The notes under the pieces: generated by a model
Told to the model about the DNA's origin: nothing
Seen by the model: the letters and a program-made list of their open reading frames with translations, nothing else
The model's database searches: none
Assembly: GCF_016863615.1 (NCBI RefSeq)
Contig: NZ_BOPF01000004.1
Location: 248,001-312,000 of the forward strand
Direction of reading: 5' to 3'
Source: Virgisporangium aliadipatigenens
GTDB lineage: Bacteria > Actinomycetota > Actinomycetes > Mycobacteriales > Micromonosporaceae
DNA length: 64,000 nt
In this document: positions 41,783-51,129 of the stretch, one piece after another
How positions within the stretch are numbered: position 1 is the stretch's first letter
How the letters are laid out: the number at the start of each line of letters is the position of its first letter
Made by a program: the position numbers and the translations under genes

Positions 41783-42111
41783 CCCACGCCCACTTCGACC
41801 AGCCCGTCGCGCACCCGCACCGGGTACACCGGCACGGCGACGCCGGGCTTGTCGAGGCACTCGCCGGTGCGCAGGTCGTACACCTCCTTGTACAGCGGCG
41901 AGGCGACCGTCGGAGCGGCTCCCCGGGTGCCGACGATCCCGCGCGACAGCACGGCCGCGCCGGTGATCGGGTCGACGTTGCCGATCGCGTGCACCGCCCC
42001 GTCGAAGAGGCGGAAGAGCGCGACCTGCGTCTCCCGGCCGATCAGCGCGGCGATGCCGCGTTCGGTCTCCAGCCGCCCGTAGGGGCAGACCGTCTCCCAC
42101 TTCATCGCCAT
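41779..42111 (-). CDS. nirD: assimilatory nitrite reductase small subunit
   Basis: A 110-residue NirD, a Rieske-fold subunit without the iron-sulfur ligands, partner of NirB in reducing nitrite to ammonium with NAD(P)H. The domain spans the whole protein, from WETVCPYGRLETERG to the LRTGECLDKPG loop near the C-terminus. ATG 42111 is chosen with GAGG 8 bases before it; GTG 42120 and ATG 42105 are alternatives. It starts 10 bases after nirB ends and overlaps the next gene by 4 bases. Confidence 0.92.
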   Translation of the reverse strand: MAMKWETVCPYGRLETERGIAALIGRETQVALFRLFDGAVHAIGNVDPITGAAVLSRGIVGTRGAAPTVASPLYKEVYDLRTGECLDKPGVAVPVYPVRVRDGLVEVGVG

Positions 42112-42121
42112 GCCTCGCACC

Positions 42122-44605
42122 TCATGTCACGCTCCCGGTTGGTGTCACGGTCCCGATCTGTAGCGGCACGATCTGGCCGCGTTCCCTCGTGAACTGGATC
42201 GTGGGGTCCGGCGTCTCCGGCGCGTTGACGAACGACACGAAGCGCGACAGCCGGACCGGGTCGTCGAGCGTGGCCTTCCACTCGTCGTGGTAGGAGCCGA
42301 TGTGCTGGGCCATCATGGCGTCCAGCTCCCCGGCGATGCCGAGCGAGTCCGCGACGATCACCTCGCGCACGTAGTCGAGGCCGACCGCCTCGATCCACGC
42401 GGAGGTGCGCTGCAGCCGGTCGGCGGTGCGGATGTAGAACATGAGGAACCGGTCGACGTACCGGATCAGCTCCTCGGTGGTGAGGTCGCTCGCCAGCAGG
42501 TCCGCGTGGCGCGGGCGGAAGCCGCCGTTGCCGCCGACGTAGAGGTTCCAGCCGGCCTCGGTGGCGATGATCCCGAAGTCCTTGCCCTTGGCCTCGGCGC
42601 ACTCGCGGGCGCACCCGGAGACGGCCGACTTGATCTTGTGCGGTGCGCGCAGCCCCCGGTAGCGCAGCTCCAGCGCGATCGCCAGCCCCACCGAGTCCTG
42701 CACGCCGTACCGGCACCAGGTGGAGCCGACGCAGGACTTGATGGTGCGCAGCGCCTTGCCGTAGGCGTGCCCCGACTCGAACCCGGCGTCGATCAGCCGC
42801 TGCCAGATCTGCGGCAGCTGCTCCACCCGGGCGCCGAAGAGGTCGATCCGCTGACCGCCGGTGATCTTCGTGTACAGGTCGAAGTCGCGCGCCACCTCGC
42901 CGATCGCGATGAGCTTCTCCGGGGTGATCTCACCGCCGGGGATCCGCGGGACGACGCTGTAGGTGCCGTTGCGCTGCATGTTGGCCAGGAAGTGGTCGTT
43001 GGTGTCCTGCAGCGCGGCCTGCTCGCCGTCGAGGATGTACTCGTTGTGCAGCGACGCCAGGATCGAGGCGACCACCGGCTTGCATATGTCGCAGCCCCGG
43101 CCGCCGGTCCCGTGTTCGGTGATGACCTGGGAGAACGTCCGCAGCCCGCGCACCTTGACGATGTCGAACAGCTCCGCGCGCGAGTAGCTGAAGTGCTCGC
43201 ACAGCGACTTGTCGGCGACCACTCCCGCCTCGGCGAGCAGCTGCTTGAGCAGCGGCACACAGGAGCCGCAGGAGGTGCCGGCGCGGGTGCACGACTTGAT
43301 CGCCGGAACGTCGCAGCAGCCCTCCGCGATGGCGCCGAGCACCTGGTCCTTGGTGACGGCGTTGCAGGTGCAGACCTGCGCGGTGCCGGGGAGGCTGATG
43401 TCGGCCTGCTCGCCGGCCGGGGCCAGCAGCGTCAGCGGCGCCGCCGGCAGTTCGCCGCCGAGGCTCGCCCGCAGCGTGGGATACGCCGATGCGTCCCCGA
43501 CGAGAACGCCGCCGAGCAGCGTGCGCGCGTCGTCGGAGAGGACCAGCTTGGCGTAGACCTTGTTGGCCGGGTCGAGGTAGACGACGTCCAGTCGATCGGT
43601 GGCCGCTTTGTCCGGGGTCAGGGCGTCGCCGAAGCTCGCCACGTCGACGCCGAGCAGCTTCAGCTTGGTGGAGGTGTCCGCGCCGGGGAACGTCGCCGCC
43701 CCGCCGAGCAGCCGGTCGGCCACCACCTCCGCCATCGCGTACCCGGGCGCGACCAGGCCGTAGCAGCGGCCGCCGATCTCGGCCACTTCGCCGATCGCGT
43801 ACACGGCCGGGTCGGCGGTGCGGCAGCCGTCGTCGACGATCACGCCGCCGCGGGCGCCCACCGGCAGCCCGGCCCCGCGGGCCAGGTCGTCGCGCGGGCG
43901 CACGCCGGCCGCGATCACCACGATGTCGGCCGGCACCCAGGCACCGGTGCTCAGCACCAGGCCGTTCGCGGGGGAGCCGGGGCGTTCCCCCCGGATCGCG
44001 GTGGTCGCCGCGCCGAGGTGGGTGACGACGCCGAGCTCCTCCACGTATTGCTTGAGAACGGCGCCACCGGCCTCGTCGACCTGCAACGGCATCAGCCGCG
44101 GCGCGAACTCCACGACGTGCGTGGCCAGCCCGAGCAGCCGCAGCGCGTTGGCGGCCTCCAGGCCGAGCAGCCCGCCCCCGATCACGGCGCCGACCCGCTT
44201 GCCGGCCGCGTACTCGCGGATGCGTTCGAGGTCGTCGAGGGTCCGGTAGACGAAGACGCCCGGCCGGTCGGCCCCCTCCACCGGCGGCACGAACGGGTAC
44301 GAGCCCGTCGCGAGCACCAGTGCGTCGTAGGTGAGCATCTCGCGGGCGGTCGTCACCTTGCGCGAACCGGGGTCGATCGCGAGCGCGGGCTCGCCGAGCC
44401 GCAGATCGACCCCGGCCGGAACGTCGTAGCTCAGTTCCTCGGCGCTGACGCCGTCGAAGTAGGCCGACAGCCGCACCCGGTCGTAGGCCCGCCGGGTCTC
44501 CTCGGCGAGAACCGTGATCTCCCAGTCCCGGGTGGCCGCACGGGCAGCCAGTGATTCCAATAGCCGCTGACCGACCATGCCGTGCCCGACGACGACCAAC
44601 TTCAT
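42122..44605 (-). CDS. nirB: assimilatory nitrite reductase large subunit
   Basis: An 827-residue NADH-dependent nitrite reductase. From the N-terminus: FAD-binding fold (VVVGHGMVGQRLLE), NAD-binding fold (VIGGGLLGLEAANAL near residue 150), a BFD-like [2Fe-2S] domain (CTCNAV and SCTRAGTSCGSC), a ferredoxin-like half-domain and the siroheme/[4Fe-4S] domain with Cys625, Cys631, Cys665 and Cys669 (CVGSTWC and CAREC). ATG 44605 has GGAGG 8 bases upstream; GTG 44611 is too close to it. A GlnR-like box lies 66-103 bases upstream. No nitrate reductase gene is in the window. Confidence 0.96.
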   Translation of the reverse strand: MKLVVVGHGMVGQRLLESLAARAATRDWEITVLAEETRRAYDRVRLSAYFDGVSAEELSYDVPAGVDLRLGEPALAIDPGSRKVTTAREMLTYDALVLATGSYPFVPPVEGADRPGVFVYRTLDDLERIREYAAGKRVGAVIGGGLLGLEAANALRLLGLATHVVEFAPRLMPLQVDEAGGAVLKQYVEELGVVTHLGAATTAIRGERPGSPANGLVLSTGAWVPADIVVIAAGVRPRDDLARGAGLPVGARGGVIVDDGCRTADPAVYAIGEVAEIGGRCYGLVAPGYAMAEVVADRLLGGAATFPGADTSTKLKLLGVDVASFGDALTPDKAATDRLDVVYLDPANKVYAKLVLSDDARTLLGGVLVGDASAYPTLRASLGGELPAAPLTLLAPAGEQADISLPGTAQVCTCNAVTKDQVLGAIAEGCCDVPAIKSCTRAGTSCGSCVPLLKQLLAEAGVVADKSLCEHFSYSRAELFDIVKVRGLRTFSQVITEHGTGGRGCDICKPVVASILASLHNEYILDGEQAALQDTNDHFLANMQRNGTYSVVPRIPGGEITPEKLIAIGEVARDFDLYTKITGGQRIDLFGARVEQLPQIWQRLIDAGFESGHAYGKALRTIKSCVGSTWCRYGVQDSVGLAIALELRYRGLRAPHKIKSAVSGCARECAEAKGKDFGIIATEAGWNLYVGGNGGFRPRHADLLASDLTTEELIRYVDRFLMFYIRTADRLQRTSAWIEAVGLDYVREVIVADSLGIAGELDAMMAQHIGSYHDEWKATLDDPVRLSRFVSFVNAPETPDPTIQFTRERGQIVPLQIGTVTPTGSVT

Positions 44606-44670
44606 GCCCACTACCTCCCGGGAAAGTCGCCGTCGGCAATAAGAGAATGGGTCGAGGCTGACGGCGTGCG

Positions 44671-44708
44671 GTTTCGCGATCGCGACCCAAATGTTTCGGA
44701 CCTTTTAA
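44671..44708 (-). promoter_or_regulatory. GlnR-like box upstream of nirB
   Basis: Read on the minus strand: TTAAA, 6 bases, GAAAC, 6 bases, GTCGC, 6 bases, GAAAC. Both GAAAC half-sites and all spacings fit the actinobacterial GlnR pattern gTnAc-n6-GaAAc repeated; the other half-sites are weaker. GlnR activates nitrate and nitrite assimilation genes under nitrogen limitation in this phylum. Confidence 0.65.
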
Positions 44709-44732
44709 GAGCCCCTCACAGCGAAGGGTTTG

Positions 44733-46106
44733 TCACACTCCGGCATACGCCAGGCTGGGGACGCGCTCGTTCAGCACCCGCTTGCGCAGGTAGCACCACC
44801 AGGTGACGACCAGGCAGGCGACGTAGAGCCCGAAGAAGACCGTGAACGCCGTCGATACCCCGCCGGTCGCCTTGATCGAGTCGCCGATCGCCCGGGGGAG
44901 GTAGAAGCCGCCCATGGCGCCGATCGCGCCGGCGATCCCCAGGGTGGCGGCGCTCTCCCGCTTCGCCTGGGCGAGCCAGTTGTCGCCGATCTTGCCGGCC
45001 TTGTGCGCCTCGGCCGCCTTCGCCGTGAAGATCGCCGGGATCATGCGGTACGTCGAACCGTTGCCGGCACCCGCCGCCGCGAACAGCACCAGGAAGGCGC
45101 CGAGGAACCCGGCGAAGCTGCGGTGGTCGACCGCGTAGATCACGCCGAGCGAACCCAGCCCCATGATCACGTACATCGCGGCCGTCACGCGCGCCCCGCC
45201 GATCCGGTCCGACAGCCACCCGCCGATCGGCCGGGCCAGCGAGCCCGCCAGCGCCCCGGTGAACGCCACCTTCGCCGACGCGTCCGGGAACTGCGTCTTC
45301 AGCAGCAGCGGGAACGCCGCCGAGTAGCCGATGAACGACCCGAACGTGCCGATGTACAGGAACGACATCACCCACGTGTGGGTCCGCTTGAGCGTGGTCA
45401 GCTGCTGGCGCACCGGTGCCTGGGCCACCCGCAGGTTGTTCATGAACAGGTAGGCGCACACGGCGGCGAGGAGCACGAACGGCACCCACATGAGCCCCGC
45501 GTAGACCAGCCCGGCGCTCACCACGATGGGCACGGAGAACTGCACGACGCTGGTGCCGAGGTTGCCGCCGGCGGCGTTCAGGCCGAGTGCCGTGCCCTTG
45601 GCCCGCTCCGGGTAGAAGAAGGAGATGTTCGTCATCGAGGAGGCGAAGTTGCCGCCGCCCAGGCCGGCCGTGGCCGCCAGCAGGAGCGCCAGTTCATAAG
45701 GCGTGCCCGGGTGGGTGACGACGTACATGAGGCCGCCGAGCGGGATCAGCAGCAGCAGCGCGCTGATCACCGTCCAGTTGCGACCGCCGAAGAAGGTGAC
45801 CGCGAAGGTATAAGGAAGACGCATCAGCGCGCCGACCAGGTTGGGCAGCGCCACCAGCCAGAACTTCTGGTCCACGGTGTACGCGAAGCTCGCGGGCAGG
45901 GCCACGACGACGACGCTCCACAGCAGCCACGTGGAGAAGCCGAGGTGCTCGGCGAGGACGGAGAAGGCGAGGTTCCGGTTGGCGACACGCTTGCCCGTCG
46001 CGGCCCAGAACTCCTCGTTCTCGGGATCCCAGTCGGTGATCCAGCCGCGCCGCGCTGCGGGCTGCCCGGCCGATGCGGCCGGCGTGGGGGGTGCGGTGAT
46101 GGTCAT
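44733..46106 (-). CDS. narK: nitrate/nitrite transporter, NarK family
   Basis: A 457-residue major-facilitator protein with about twelve membrane segments. The nitrate/nitrite-porter signatures are visible as GLGGGNFASSMTNISFF and GNGSTYRMIPAIF. The N-terminal WDPENEEFWAATGKRVANRN is typical of actinobacterial NarK proteins. TACGTT (minus strand, 46113-46118) ends 6 bases before ATG 46106, a leaderless start. It lies 127 bases upstream of nirB on the same strand and supplies its substrate, or exports nitrite. Confidence 0.93.
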   Translation of the reverse strand: MTITAPPTPAASAGQPAARRGWITDWDPENEEFWAATGKRVANRNLAFSVLAEHLGFSTWLLWSVVVVALPASFAYTVDQKFWLVALPNLVGALMRLPYTFAVTFFGGRNWTVISALLLLIPLGGLMYVVTHPGTPYELALLLAATAGLGGGNFASSMTNISFFYPERAKGTALGLNAAGGNLGTSVVQFSVPIVVSAGLVYAGLMWVPFVLLAAVCAYLFMNNLRVAQAPVRQQLTTLKRTHTWVMSFLYIGTFGSFIGYSAAFPLLLKTQFPDASAKVAFTGALAGSLARPIGGWLSDRIGGARVTAAMYVIMGLGSLGVIYAVDHRSFAGFLGAFLVLFAAAGAGNGSTYRMIPAIFTAKAAEAHKAGKIGDNWLAQAKRESAATLGIAGAIGAMGGFYLPRAIGDSIKATGGVSTAFTVFFGLYVACLVVTWWCYLRKRVLNERVPSLAYAGV

Positions 46107-46219
46107 ACGGGCAACGTAGGAACCGGCGTTTGCGGGAGCGTGTTACCGACGTACCCGCAGCGTCACCTTCCGCGCACACCGCCGAAACACCCGTGGTGAG
46201 ATCCCCGGGGGGACCCGTT

Positions 46220-46249
46220 TTGACCCCTGGAAGGTAAGGCGAGTATCGT
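46220..46249 (+). promoter_or_regulatory. rplM promoter 1
   Basis: TTGACC at 46220-46225 and TATCGT at 46244-46249 with an 18-bp spacer, about 120 bases before rplM. The strongest promoter match in this gap. Confidence 0.65.
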
Positions 46250-46268
46250 GGTCGGCTGTTGTGCGAAG

Positions 46269-46295
46269 TTGACGAGCGGAGCCGCGCGCTACGCT
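46269..46295 (+). promoter_or_regulatory. candidate rplM promoter 2
   Basis: TTGACG at 46269-46274 and TACGCT at 46290-46295, spacer 15 bp. Close tandem promoters are common before r-protein genes, but the spacer is short. Confidence 0.4.
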
Positions 46296-46370
46296 TGAGG
46301 CCGCTGCTTTTCCCGGTGGCGTTACAGCTCTCGCCCCGCAGCGCCCATCTTCGAAGGAATAGGTAGACCT

Positions 46371-46814
46371 GTGCGCACGTACAGCCCGAAGCCGGGTGAG
46401 ATCGATCGTCAGTGGCACGTGATCGACGCCTCGGACATCGTTCTCGGTCGCCTGGCGACCCACGCCGCCACCCTCCTGCGCGGTAAGCACAAGCCGACGT
46501 TCGCCCCGCACGTCGACACCGGCGACTTCGTGATCGTCATCAACGCCGGCAAGGTCGCCCTCACCGGCAACAAGCGTCAGACCAAGATCGCCTACCGGCA
46601 CTCCGGTTACCCGGGCGGCCTGAAGAAGGTCGGCTACGAGGAGCTGCTGACGAAGCACCCCGAGCGGGCCATCGAGAAGGCGGTCAAGGGCATGCTGCCG
46701 CACAACCGCCTCGGCAACCGCCTGATCAAGAAGCTCAAGGTGTACGCCGGTCCGGAGCACCCCCACCAGGCGCAGATGCCGCAGCCGTTCGAGATCAAGC
46801 AGATCGCGCAGTGA
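46371..46814 (+). CDS. rplM: 50S ribosomal protein L13
   Basis: A 147-residue L13, an early assembly protein of the large subunit. Conserved blocks are [39 protein letters not shown] and [14 protein letters not shown] 46371 gives [16 protein letters not shown], the actinobacterial start. Its stop overlaps the rpsI start as GTGA; the rplM-rpsI pair is universal in bacteria. Confidence 0.98.
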   Translation: MRTYSPKPGEIDRQWHVIDASDIVLGRLATHAATLLRGKHKPTFAPHVDTGDFVIVINAGKVALTGNKRQTKIAYRHSGYPGGLKKVGYEELLTKHPERAIEKAVKGMLPHNRLGNRLIKKLKVYAGPEHPHQAQMPQPFEIKQIAQ

Positions 46815-47326
46815 GCGCAGAGGAAGACACCGTGACCGAAGCCCTTGCCCCGAGCCCGGCGGCGTTCGCCCCGGCCGAGACCGCTCCGACGGCCACCGCC
46901 ACCGCTACCGCTCCCACCACGCCGGCGCGTAACCGTCGCGGTGGTCTGATCCAGACCGTCGGCCGCCGCAAGGAGGCCATCGTCCGGGTCCGCCTCGTCC
47001 CGGGGAGCGGCAAGTTCTCGCTCAACGGTCGCGAGCTGGAGAACTACTTCCCCAGCAAGGTGCACCAGCAGCTCGTCAAGGAGCCGCTCGTGCTGACCGA
47101 GCGGGCCGAGCAGTTCGACGTCTTCGCCAACCTGCGCGGTGGCGGCATCACCGGCCAGGCCGGCGGCCTGCGGCTGGCGATCGCCCGGGCCCTGGTCGAG
47201 CTCGACATCGAGCACCGTCCGGTCCTCAAGAAGGCCGGCTTCCTCACCCGTGACGCCCGCGCCACCGAGCGCAAGAAGTACGGTCTGAAGAAGGCGCGTA
47301 AGGCCCCGCAGTACAGCAAGCGGTAA
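46811..47326 (+). CDS. rpsI: 30S ribosomal protein S9 with N-terminal extension
   Basis: A 171-residue S9. The conserved domain (about residues 40-171; [20 protein letters not shown] to [12 protein letters not shown]) ends in the basic tail that touches P-site tRNA. The first 40 residues are an Ala/Pro/Thr/Glu-rich extension that most S9 proteins lack. GTG 46811 overlaps the rplM stop. Confidence 0.97.
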   Translation: MSAEEDTVTEALAPSPAAFAPAETAPTATATATAPTTPARNRRGGLIQTVGRRKEAIVRVRLVPGSGKFSLNGRELENYFPSKVHQQLVKEPLVLTERAEQFDVFANLRGGGITGQAGGLRLAIARALVELDIEHRPVLKKAGFLTRDARATERKKYGLKKARKAPQYSKR

Positions 47327-47339
47327 CTACACTCAGCAG

Positions 47340-47369
47340 CGGCCGGGATTCCCCGATGGGACCCGGCCG
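47340..47369 (+). terminator. rpsI terminator hairpin
   Basis: CGGCCGGG at 47340-47347 pairs with CCCGGCCG at 47362-47369; an inner TCCC / GGGA stem continues across a small bulge. It begins 14 bases after the rpsI stop. Confidence 0.65.
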
Positions 47370-47402
47370 TTCGCCGTATCCAGCTGCGGGAGGTTTGTGA
47401 AA

Positions 47403-48749
47403 GTGGGTCGTCTCTTCGGCACCGACGGTGTCCGTGGGCTCGCCAACGGCGACCTCACCCCGGAGCTGGCCATGTCGGTGGCAGCGGCCGCGGCCCGCGT
47501 GCTCGCGGACCTGGACCGTTCGCACCGGCCGGTGGCGGTCGTCGGGCGGGACCCGCGGGCCAGCGGCGAGATGCTGGAGGCGGCCGTCGTCGCCGGACTG
47601 ACCAGCGCCGGCGCCGACGTGGTACGGGTCGGCGTGCTGCCGACTCCCGGCGTCGCCTTCCTGGTGGGCGAGCTCGGCGCGGACTTCGGCGTGATGCTCT
47701 CCGCGTCGCACAACCCGATGCCGGACAACGGGGTCAAGCTCTTCGCGGCCGGCGGCCACAAGCTTCCCGACGAGGTCGAGGACCAGATCGAGCGGTCGCT
47801 CTCCGCCCCGTGGTCGCGGCCGACCGGTGCCAAGATCGGCCGGGTGAACGACCTCAGCGACGGCGTGGCCCGCTACGTCGAGCATCTCGTGGCGGCCGCC
47901 CCGCACCGGCTCGACGGGCTGAAGGTCGTCGTCGACTGCGCGCACGGCGCCGCGTCGACCGTCGCGCCCGAGGTGTACCGGCGCGCGGGTGCCGAGGTGG
48001 TCGCGGTCTGCGCCGAGCCGGACGGCCTGAACATCAACGCCGGCTGCGGTTCGACCCACCTGGACGTGGTGCGCGCGGCGGTGCTGGAGCACGGTGCGCA
48101 CCTCGGCGTGGCGCTCGACGGCGACGCCGACCGCTGCCTGGCCGTTTCGGGCGACGGTTCGGACGTCGACGGGGACCAGATCATGGCCGTTCTCGCGCTG
48201 GCGATGCGCGAGGCGGGCACGCTCACCGAGGAGACGCTCGTCGCGACCGTGATGAGCAACCTGGGGCTGCGCCTGGCGATGTCGGCCGCCGGCATCCGGC
48301 TGGTCGAGACCCGGGTCGGCGACCGCTACGTGCTGGACGAACTGCGCGCCAACGGGTTCGCCCTCGGGGGCGAGCAGAGCGGGCACGTGGTGCTGCCGGC
48401 GCACGCGACCACCGGCGACGGTGTGCTGACCGCGCTGCTGCTGATGGCCCGGGTGGCGCAGACCGGCCGGACGCTGGCGGATCTGGCGTCGGTCGTCCAG
48501 CGGTTGCCGCAGGTGCTGATCAACGTGACCGTCGGGGACCGCGCCAAGGGCGCCTCCGCCCCGGAGGTGCTGGACGCGGTGAAGGGCGTCGAGGCGGAGT
48601 TGGGCGGCACCGGCCGCGTCCTGCTCCGCCCGTCCGGCACGGAGCCTCTGGTCAGGGTGATGGTCGAGGCCGCCACCGAGGAGACCGCGCGGGACGCCGC
48701 CGAACGGATCGCGGCGGTCGTGCGGGTCGCGAGCCCCGTTCAGAAGTGA
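47403..48749 (+). CDS. glmM: phosphoglucosamine mutase
   Basis: A 448-residue enzyme converting glucosamine-6-phosphate to glucosamine-1-phosphate for peptidoglycan precursors. The active-site phosphoserine motif [11 protein letters not shown], the metal loop DGDADRC and the sugar-binding GGEQSGH and phosphate-binding [11 protein letters not shown] motifs are intact. GTG 47403 is chosen over GTG 47397 because GGGAGG at 47388-47393 is 9 bases before it and gives the usual [12 protein letters not shown]. glmS, its pathway partner, lies about 2.4 kb downstream. Confidence 0.97.
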   Translation: MGRLFGTDGVRGLANGDLTPELAMSVAAAAARVLADLDRSHRPVAVVGRDPRASGEMLEAAVVAGLTSAGADVVRVGVLPTPGVAFLVGELGADFGVMLSASHNPMPDNGVKLFAAGGHKLPDEVEDQIERSLSAPWSRPTGAKIGRVNDLSDGVARYVEHLVAAAPHRLDGLKVVVDCAHGAASTVAPEVYRRAGAEVVAVCAEPDGLNINAGCGSTHLDVVRAAVLEHGAHLGVALDGDADRCLAVSGDGSDVDGDQIMAVLALAMREAGTLTEETLVATVMSNLGLRLAMSAAGIRLVETRVGDRYVLDELRANGFALGGEQSGHVVLPAHATTGDGVLTALLLMARVAQTGRTLADLASVVQRLPQVLINVTVGDRAKGASAPEVLDAVKGVEAELGGTGRVLLRPSGTEPLVRVMVEAATEETARDAAERIAAVVRVASPVQK

Positions 48750-48846
48750 GACATCGCGCTCGGATGTAGCGGCGGCGGTTGATGTGTCGCCTCCGATCCG
48801 CATACGCTCGCGTCGATTTGACCGGTCGTGGCTGGAGGTGACGGGG

Positions 48847-49371
48847 ATGCGGCGTTTCGTCGGCCTGGTCGTCGTCGTTCTGCTGGCGATCGGCGCCGGG
48901 TACGTCGCGAACCGCGCGCTGATCCAGGAGCCGCAGCCGGCCACCCAGGTGATGTCGCCGCTGATGCGCCGCGAACTGGTCGACCGCGTGGTGCGCACGC
49001 TGGAGATCGACGGCAAGGCGGGTCGGGTCGTGCTGCCGGTCGACCGGGTGCTGTGCGCGGCGCGGGTTTTCGGCATCGAGCCGGCGACCGCGGTGAAGGT
49101 GGTCGACGTGGACGTCGTCTACGCGCGCACGTACTGCGTCGAGGTGAAGCCGGACAACCAGGCCGGCGTGACGATCCTGGTGCCGATCGCGATGCACCTG
49201 GGTGCGACCGTCCGGGTGCAGCGGCCCGCGGACGGGCCGGCCCGCCAGGCCGACGTCGAGAACATCTTCCCGTCCCGGCTGCGTTACGCCGCCACGAAGG
49301 ACGACCCGGTCGATCGCGTCCTGAAGGAGGACGTCGAACGCCGGTTCACCGAGCTGCCGCCGCTCAACTAG
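48847..49371 (+). CDS. membrane-anchored or exported protein, unknown function
   Basis: A 174-residue protein with an N-terminal membrane anchor or uncleaved signal (RFVGLVVVVLLAIGAGYVA, residues 3-21) and a soluble outer domain of about 150 residues. Two cysteines (in DRVLCAARVF and RTYCVEV) could pair outside the cell. I recognise no family. ATG 48847 has GGAGG 7 bases upstream. It lies between glmM and a short-chain dehydrogenase; the latter's -10 box overlaps its stop. Confidence 0.65.
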   Translation: MRRFVGLVVVVLLAIGAGYVANRALIQEPQPATQVMSPLMRRELVDRVVRTLEIDGKAGRVVLPVDRVLCAARVFGIEPATAVKVVDVDVVYARTYCVEVKPDNQAGVTILVPIAMHLGATVRVQRPADGPARQADVENIFPSRLRYAATKDDPVDRVLKEDVERRFTELPPLN

Positions 49372-49382
49372 TGTTCGGGGTC

Positions 49383-50132
49383 ATGCGGACCGTTGTGGTG
49401 ACCGGGGCGTCCCGGGGGATCGGGCAGGCGACCGCGGAGGCGTTCGCGGCGCAGGGGTGCAACGTGGTGCTGACCTCGCGCAAGCAGGAGGCCCTCGACG
49501 CCGTCGCGGCGAAGATCTCGGCCGCCAGTCCGGACGTGGGGGTGCTGCCGGTCGCCGCGCACGCCGCCGAGCCGGAGCAGATCGCCGCGGTCGTCGCCGC
49601 CACGATGGAACGCTTCGGCGCCATCGACGTTCTGGTCAACAACGCCGGCACCAACCCGTACTTCGGGCCGCTGCTGGAGATCGACCCGGTGCGCGCCGAG
49701 AAGACCGTGCGCCTCAACCAGTACGCGCCGGTGGTGTGGGCGCAGCAGGTCTGGCGGGCCTCCATGGAGCAGAACGGCGGCGCGATCGTCAACGTCGCCT
49801 CGGTCGGCGGCGTGCTCACCGAGCCCGGCATCGGGTACTACAACGCCACCAAAGCCGCCCTGATCCACCTGACCCGGCAGTTGGCCGCCGAGTTGGCCCC
49901 GGGCGTGCGGGTCAACGGCGTGGCGCCGGGCGTGGTGCGTACCCATCTGGCCAAGGGGCTGTGGGAGAACCACGAGGAGTTCATCGCCGGCGCGTTGCCG
50001 CTGCGGCGGATCGGCGAGCCGGACGACATCGCCGGCGTGATCACGTTCCTGGCCGGGGAGGGTGCGCGGTGGCTGACCGGGCAGACCCTGGTGGTCGACG
50101 GCGGGGCGCAGGTCAAGTTCGGACTGACCTGA
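49383..50132 (+). CDS. short-chain dehydrogenase/reductase
   Basis: A 249-residue classical SDR oxidoreductase. The NAD(P)-binding TGASRGIGQ motif is at residues 7-15, NNAG near residue 83, and the catalytic Ser, Tyr and Lys are in NVASVGG and YYNATKAAL. The C-terminal PLRRIGEPDDIAGVITFLAG and LVVDGG blocks are typical of FabG-like enzymes. Substrate unknown. TAGTGT at 49369-49374 ends 8 bases before ATG 49383, suggesting a leaderless mRNA. It overlaps the convergent hydrolase gene by 20 bp. Confidence 0.88.
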   Translation: MRTVVVTGASRGIGQATAEAFAAQGCNVVLTSRKQEALDAVAAKISAASPDVGVLPVAAHAAEPEQIAAVVAATMERFGAIDVLVNNAGTNPYFGPLLEIDPVRAEKTVRLNQYAPVVWAQQVWRASMEQNGGAIVNVASVGGVLTEPGIGYYNATKAALIHLTRQLAAELAPGVRVNGVAPGVVRTHLAKGLWENHEEFIAGALPLRRIGEPDDIAGVITFLAGEGARWLTGQTLVVDGGAQVKFGLT

Positions 50133-50895
50133 GCTGCTCGCGCAGGAGGTCCGCGAGGCGGTCGGGCACGCGTAGCGGGAGCATGTGGTCCGCTTTGTCG
50201 AGGGTGACGAGGCGGGCCCCCGGGATGCCGTGGGCTATGTGCGCTCCGATCGCCGCGACGGCGTCCAGGTCCTGATCGCCGAGCACCACCAGGGTCGGCC
50301 GCGCGATCTCGCCGAGCCGGTCGACGGCCGGGGGCTCCTCCACCTCCAGTTCGTCCCGCATGAACTGGGCCGCCTGGTCCACGATGATCCGCGCGACGTC
50401 GTCGGTCGGACACTCCCCGCCGTTGAACGACAGCGGCGCCCAGAGCCGCGCGATCTCCATGGCGAGCCGGTGCGCGTCGCCGGCTTCGGCGGCCGCCATC
50501 CGCCGCGCGCTGCCCGGCAGCGGCGGCCACGCGTACCCGGTGAGCCCCGGCGCCACGAGCGTCAACGACGACACCCGCCCCGGCTGCGCAAGCGCCACGT
50601 CGATGCTGGTCGCGGCCCCCTGCGACAACCCCACGAAGTGCGCCGCGGAAACCCCGGCCGCGTCGAGCACGGCCAGCGCATCCCCGACCAGCGAGTGCGC
50701 CGCGGCGGGCGCCGGCGACAACCCAAACCCCGGCGAGTCGTAGCGAACCGCCCGGTACCCCGCCGAGACGAGCGCCGGGACAACGAGATCCCACACCCGC
50801 CGATCGGCAACCCCGGCGTGCAACAGCAACACGGCCTCACCGTCGCCGACGGTTTCAGCGTGGATGCGGCCCCCGTCAACCGACAGCGTGTCCAT
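50113..50895 (-). CDS. alpha/beta hydrolase
   Basis: A 260-residue alpha/beta-hydrolase-fold protein. The oxyanion region LLLHAGVADRRVW, the nucleophile elbow GLSQGAA (serine about residue 94), the acid in LVVLGDQDLD and the catalytic His in DKADHMLPL are visible. The substrate is unknown. On the minus strand TAGCGT (50902-50907) lies 6 bases before ATG 50895, a leaderless arrangement. It is divergent from glmS, whose start is 234 bases away. Confidence 0.85.
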   Translation of the reverse strand: MDTLSVDGGRIHAETVGDGEAVLLLHAGVADRRVWDLVVPALVSAGYRAVRYDSPGFGLSPAPAAAHSLVGDALAVLDAAGVSAAHFVGLSQGAATSIDVALAQPGRVSSLTLVAPGLTGYAWPPLPGSARRMAAAEAGDAHRLAMEIARLWAPLSFNGGECPTDDVARIIVDQAAQFMRDELEVEEPPAVDRLGEIARPTLVVLGDQDLDAVAAIGAHIAHGIPGARLVTLDKADHMLPLRVPDRLADLLREQLRSVRT

Positions 50896-51129
50896 GCGAT
50901 CACGCTACGCCAAATCCCTGCACACGGAGGCGGCAGCGGAGCGGTCGAGCACGCCGCAGGCGGCTCGACCCGGAGCGGTGCGGCGGGAGCAGCGGTCGCG
51001 CCCACGACGGACGCACGACATAAAGCTCTTGATCTTTAAGGCCGTCAACGAGAAGTGAGCATAGGTGGTGCGCAAAACTACCCCTTGCGCGCATCACTCA
51101 TGTTTGAATCTCGTGATAGCGTGCCGGGC

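Noticed and set aside
46107-46200. Possible GlnR box upstream of narK
   Set aside because: GTGAC and GTAAC half-sites occur on the minus strand but spacing to any GAAAC is wrong, unlike the well-spaced box before nirB.
50896-51129. glmS ribozyme or riboswitch upstream of glmS
   Set aside because: A -10 box 7 bases before ATG predicts a leaderless transcript, and no conserved ribozyme core is visible.
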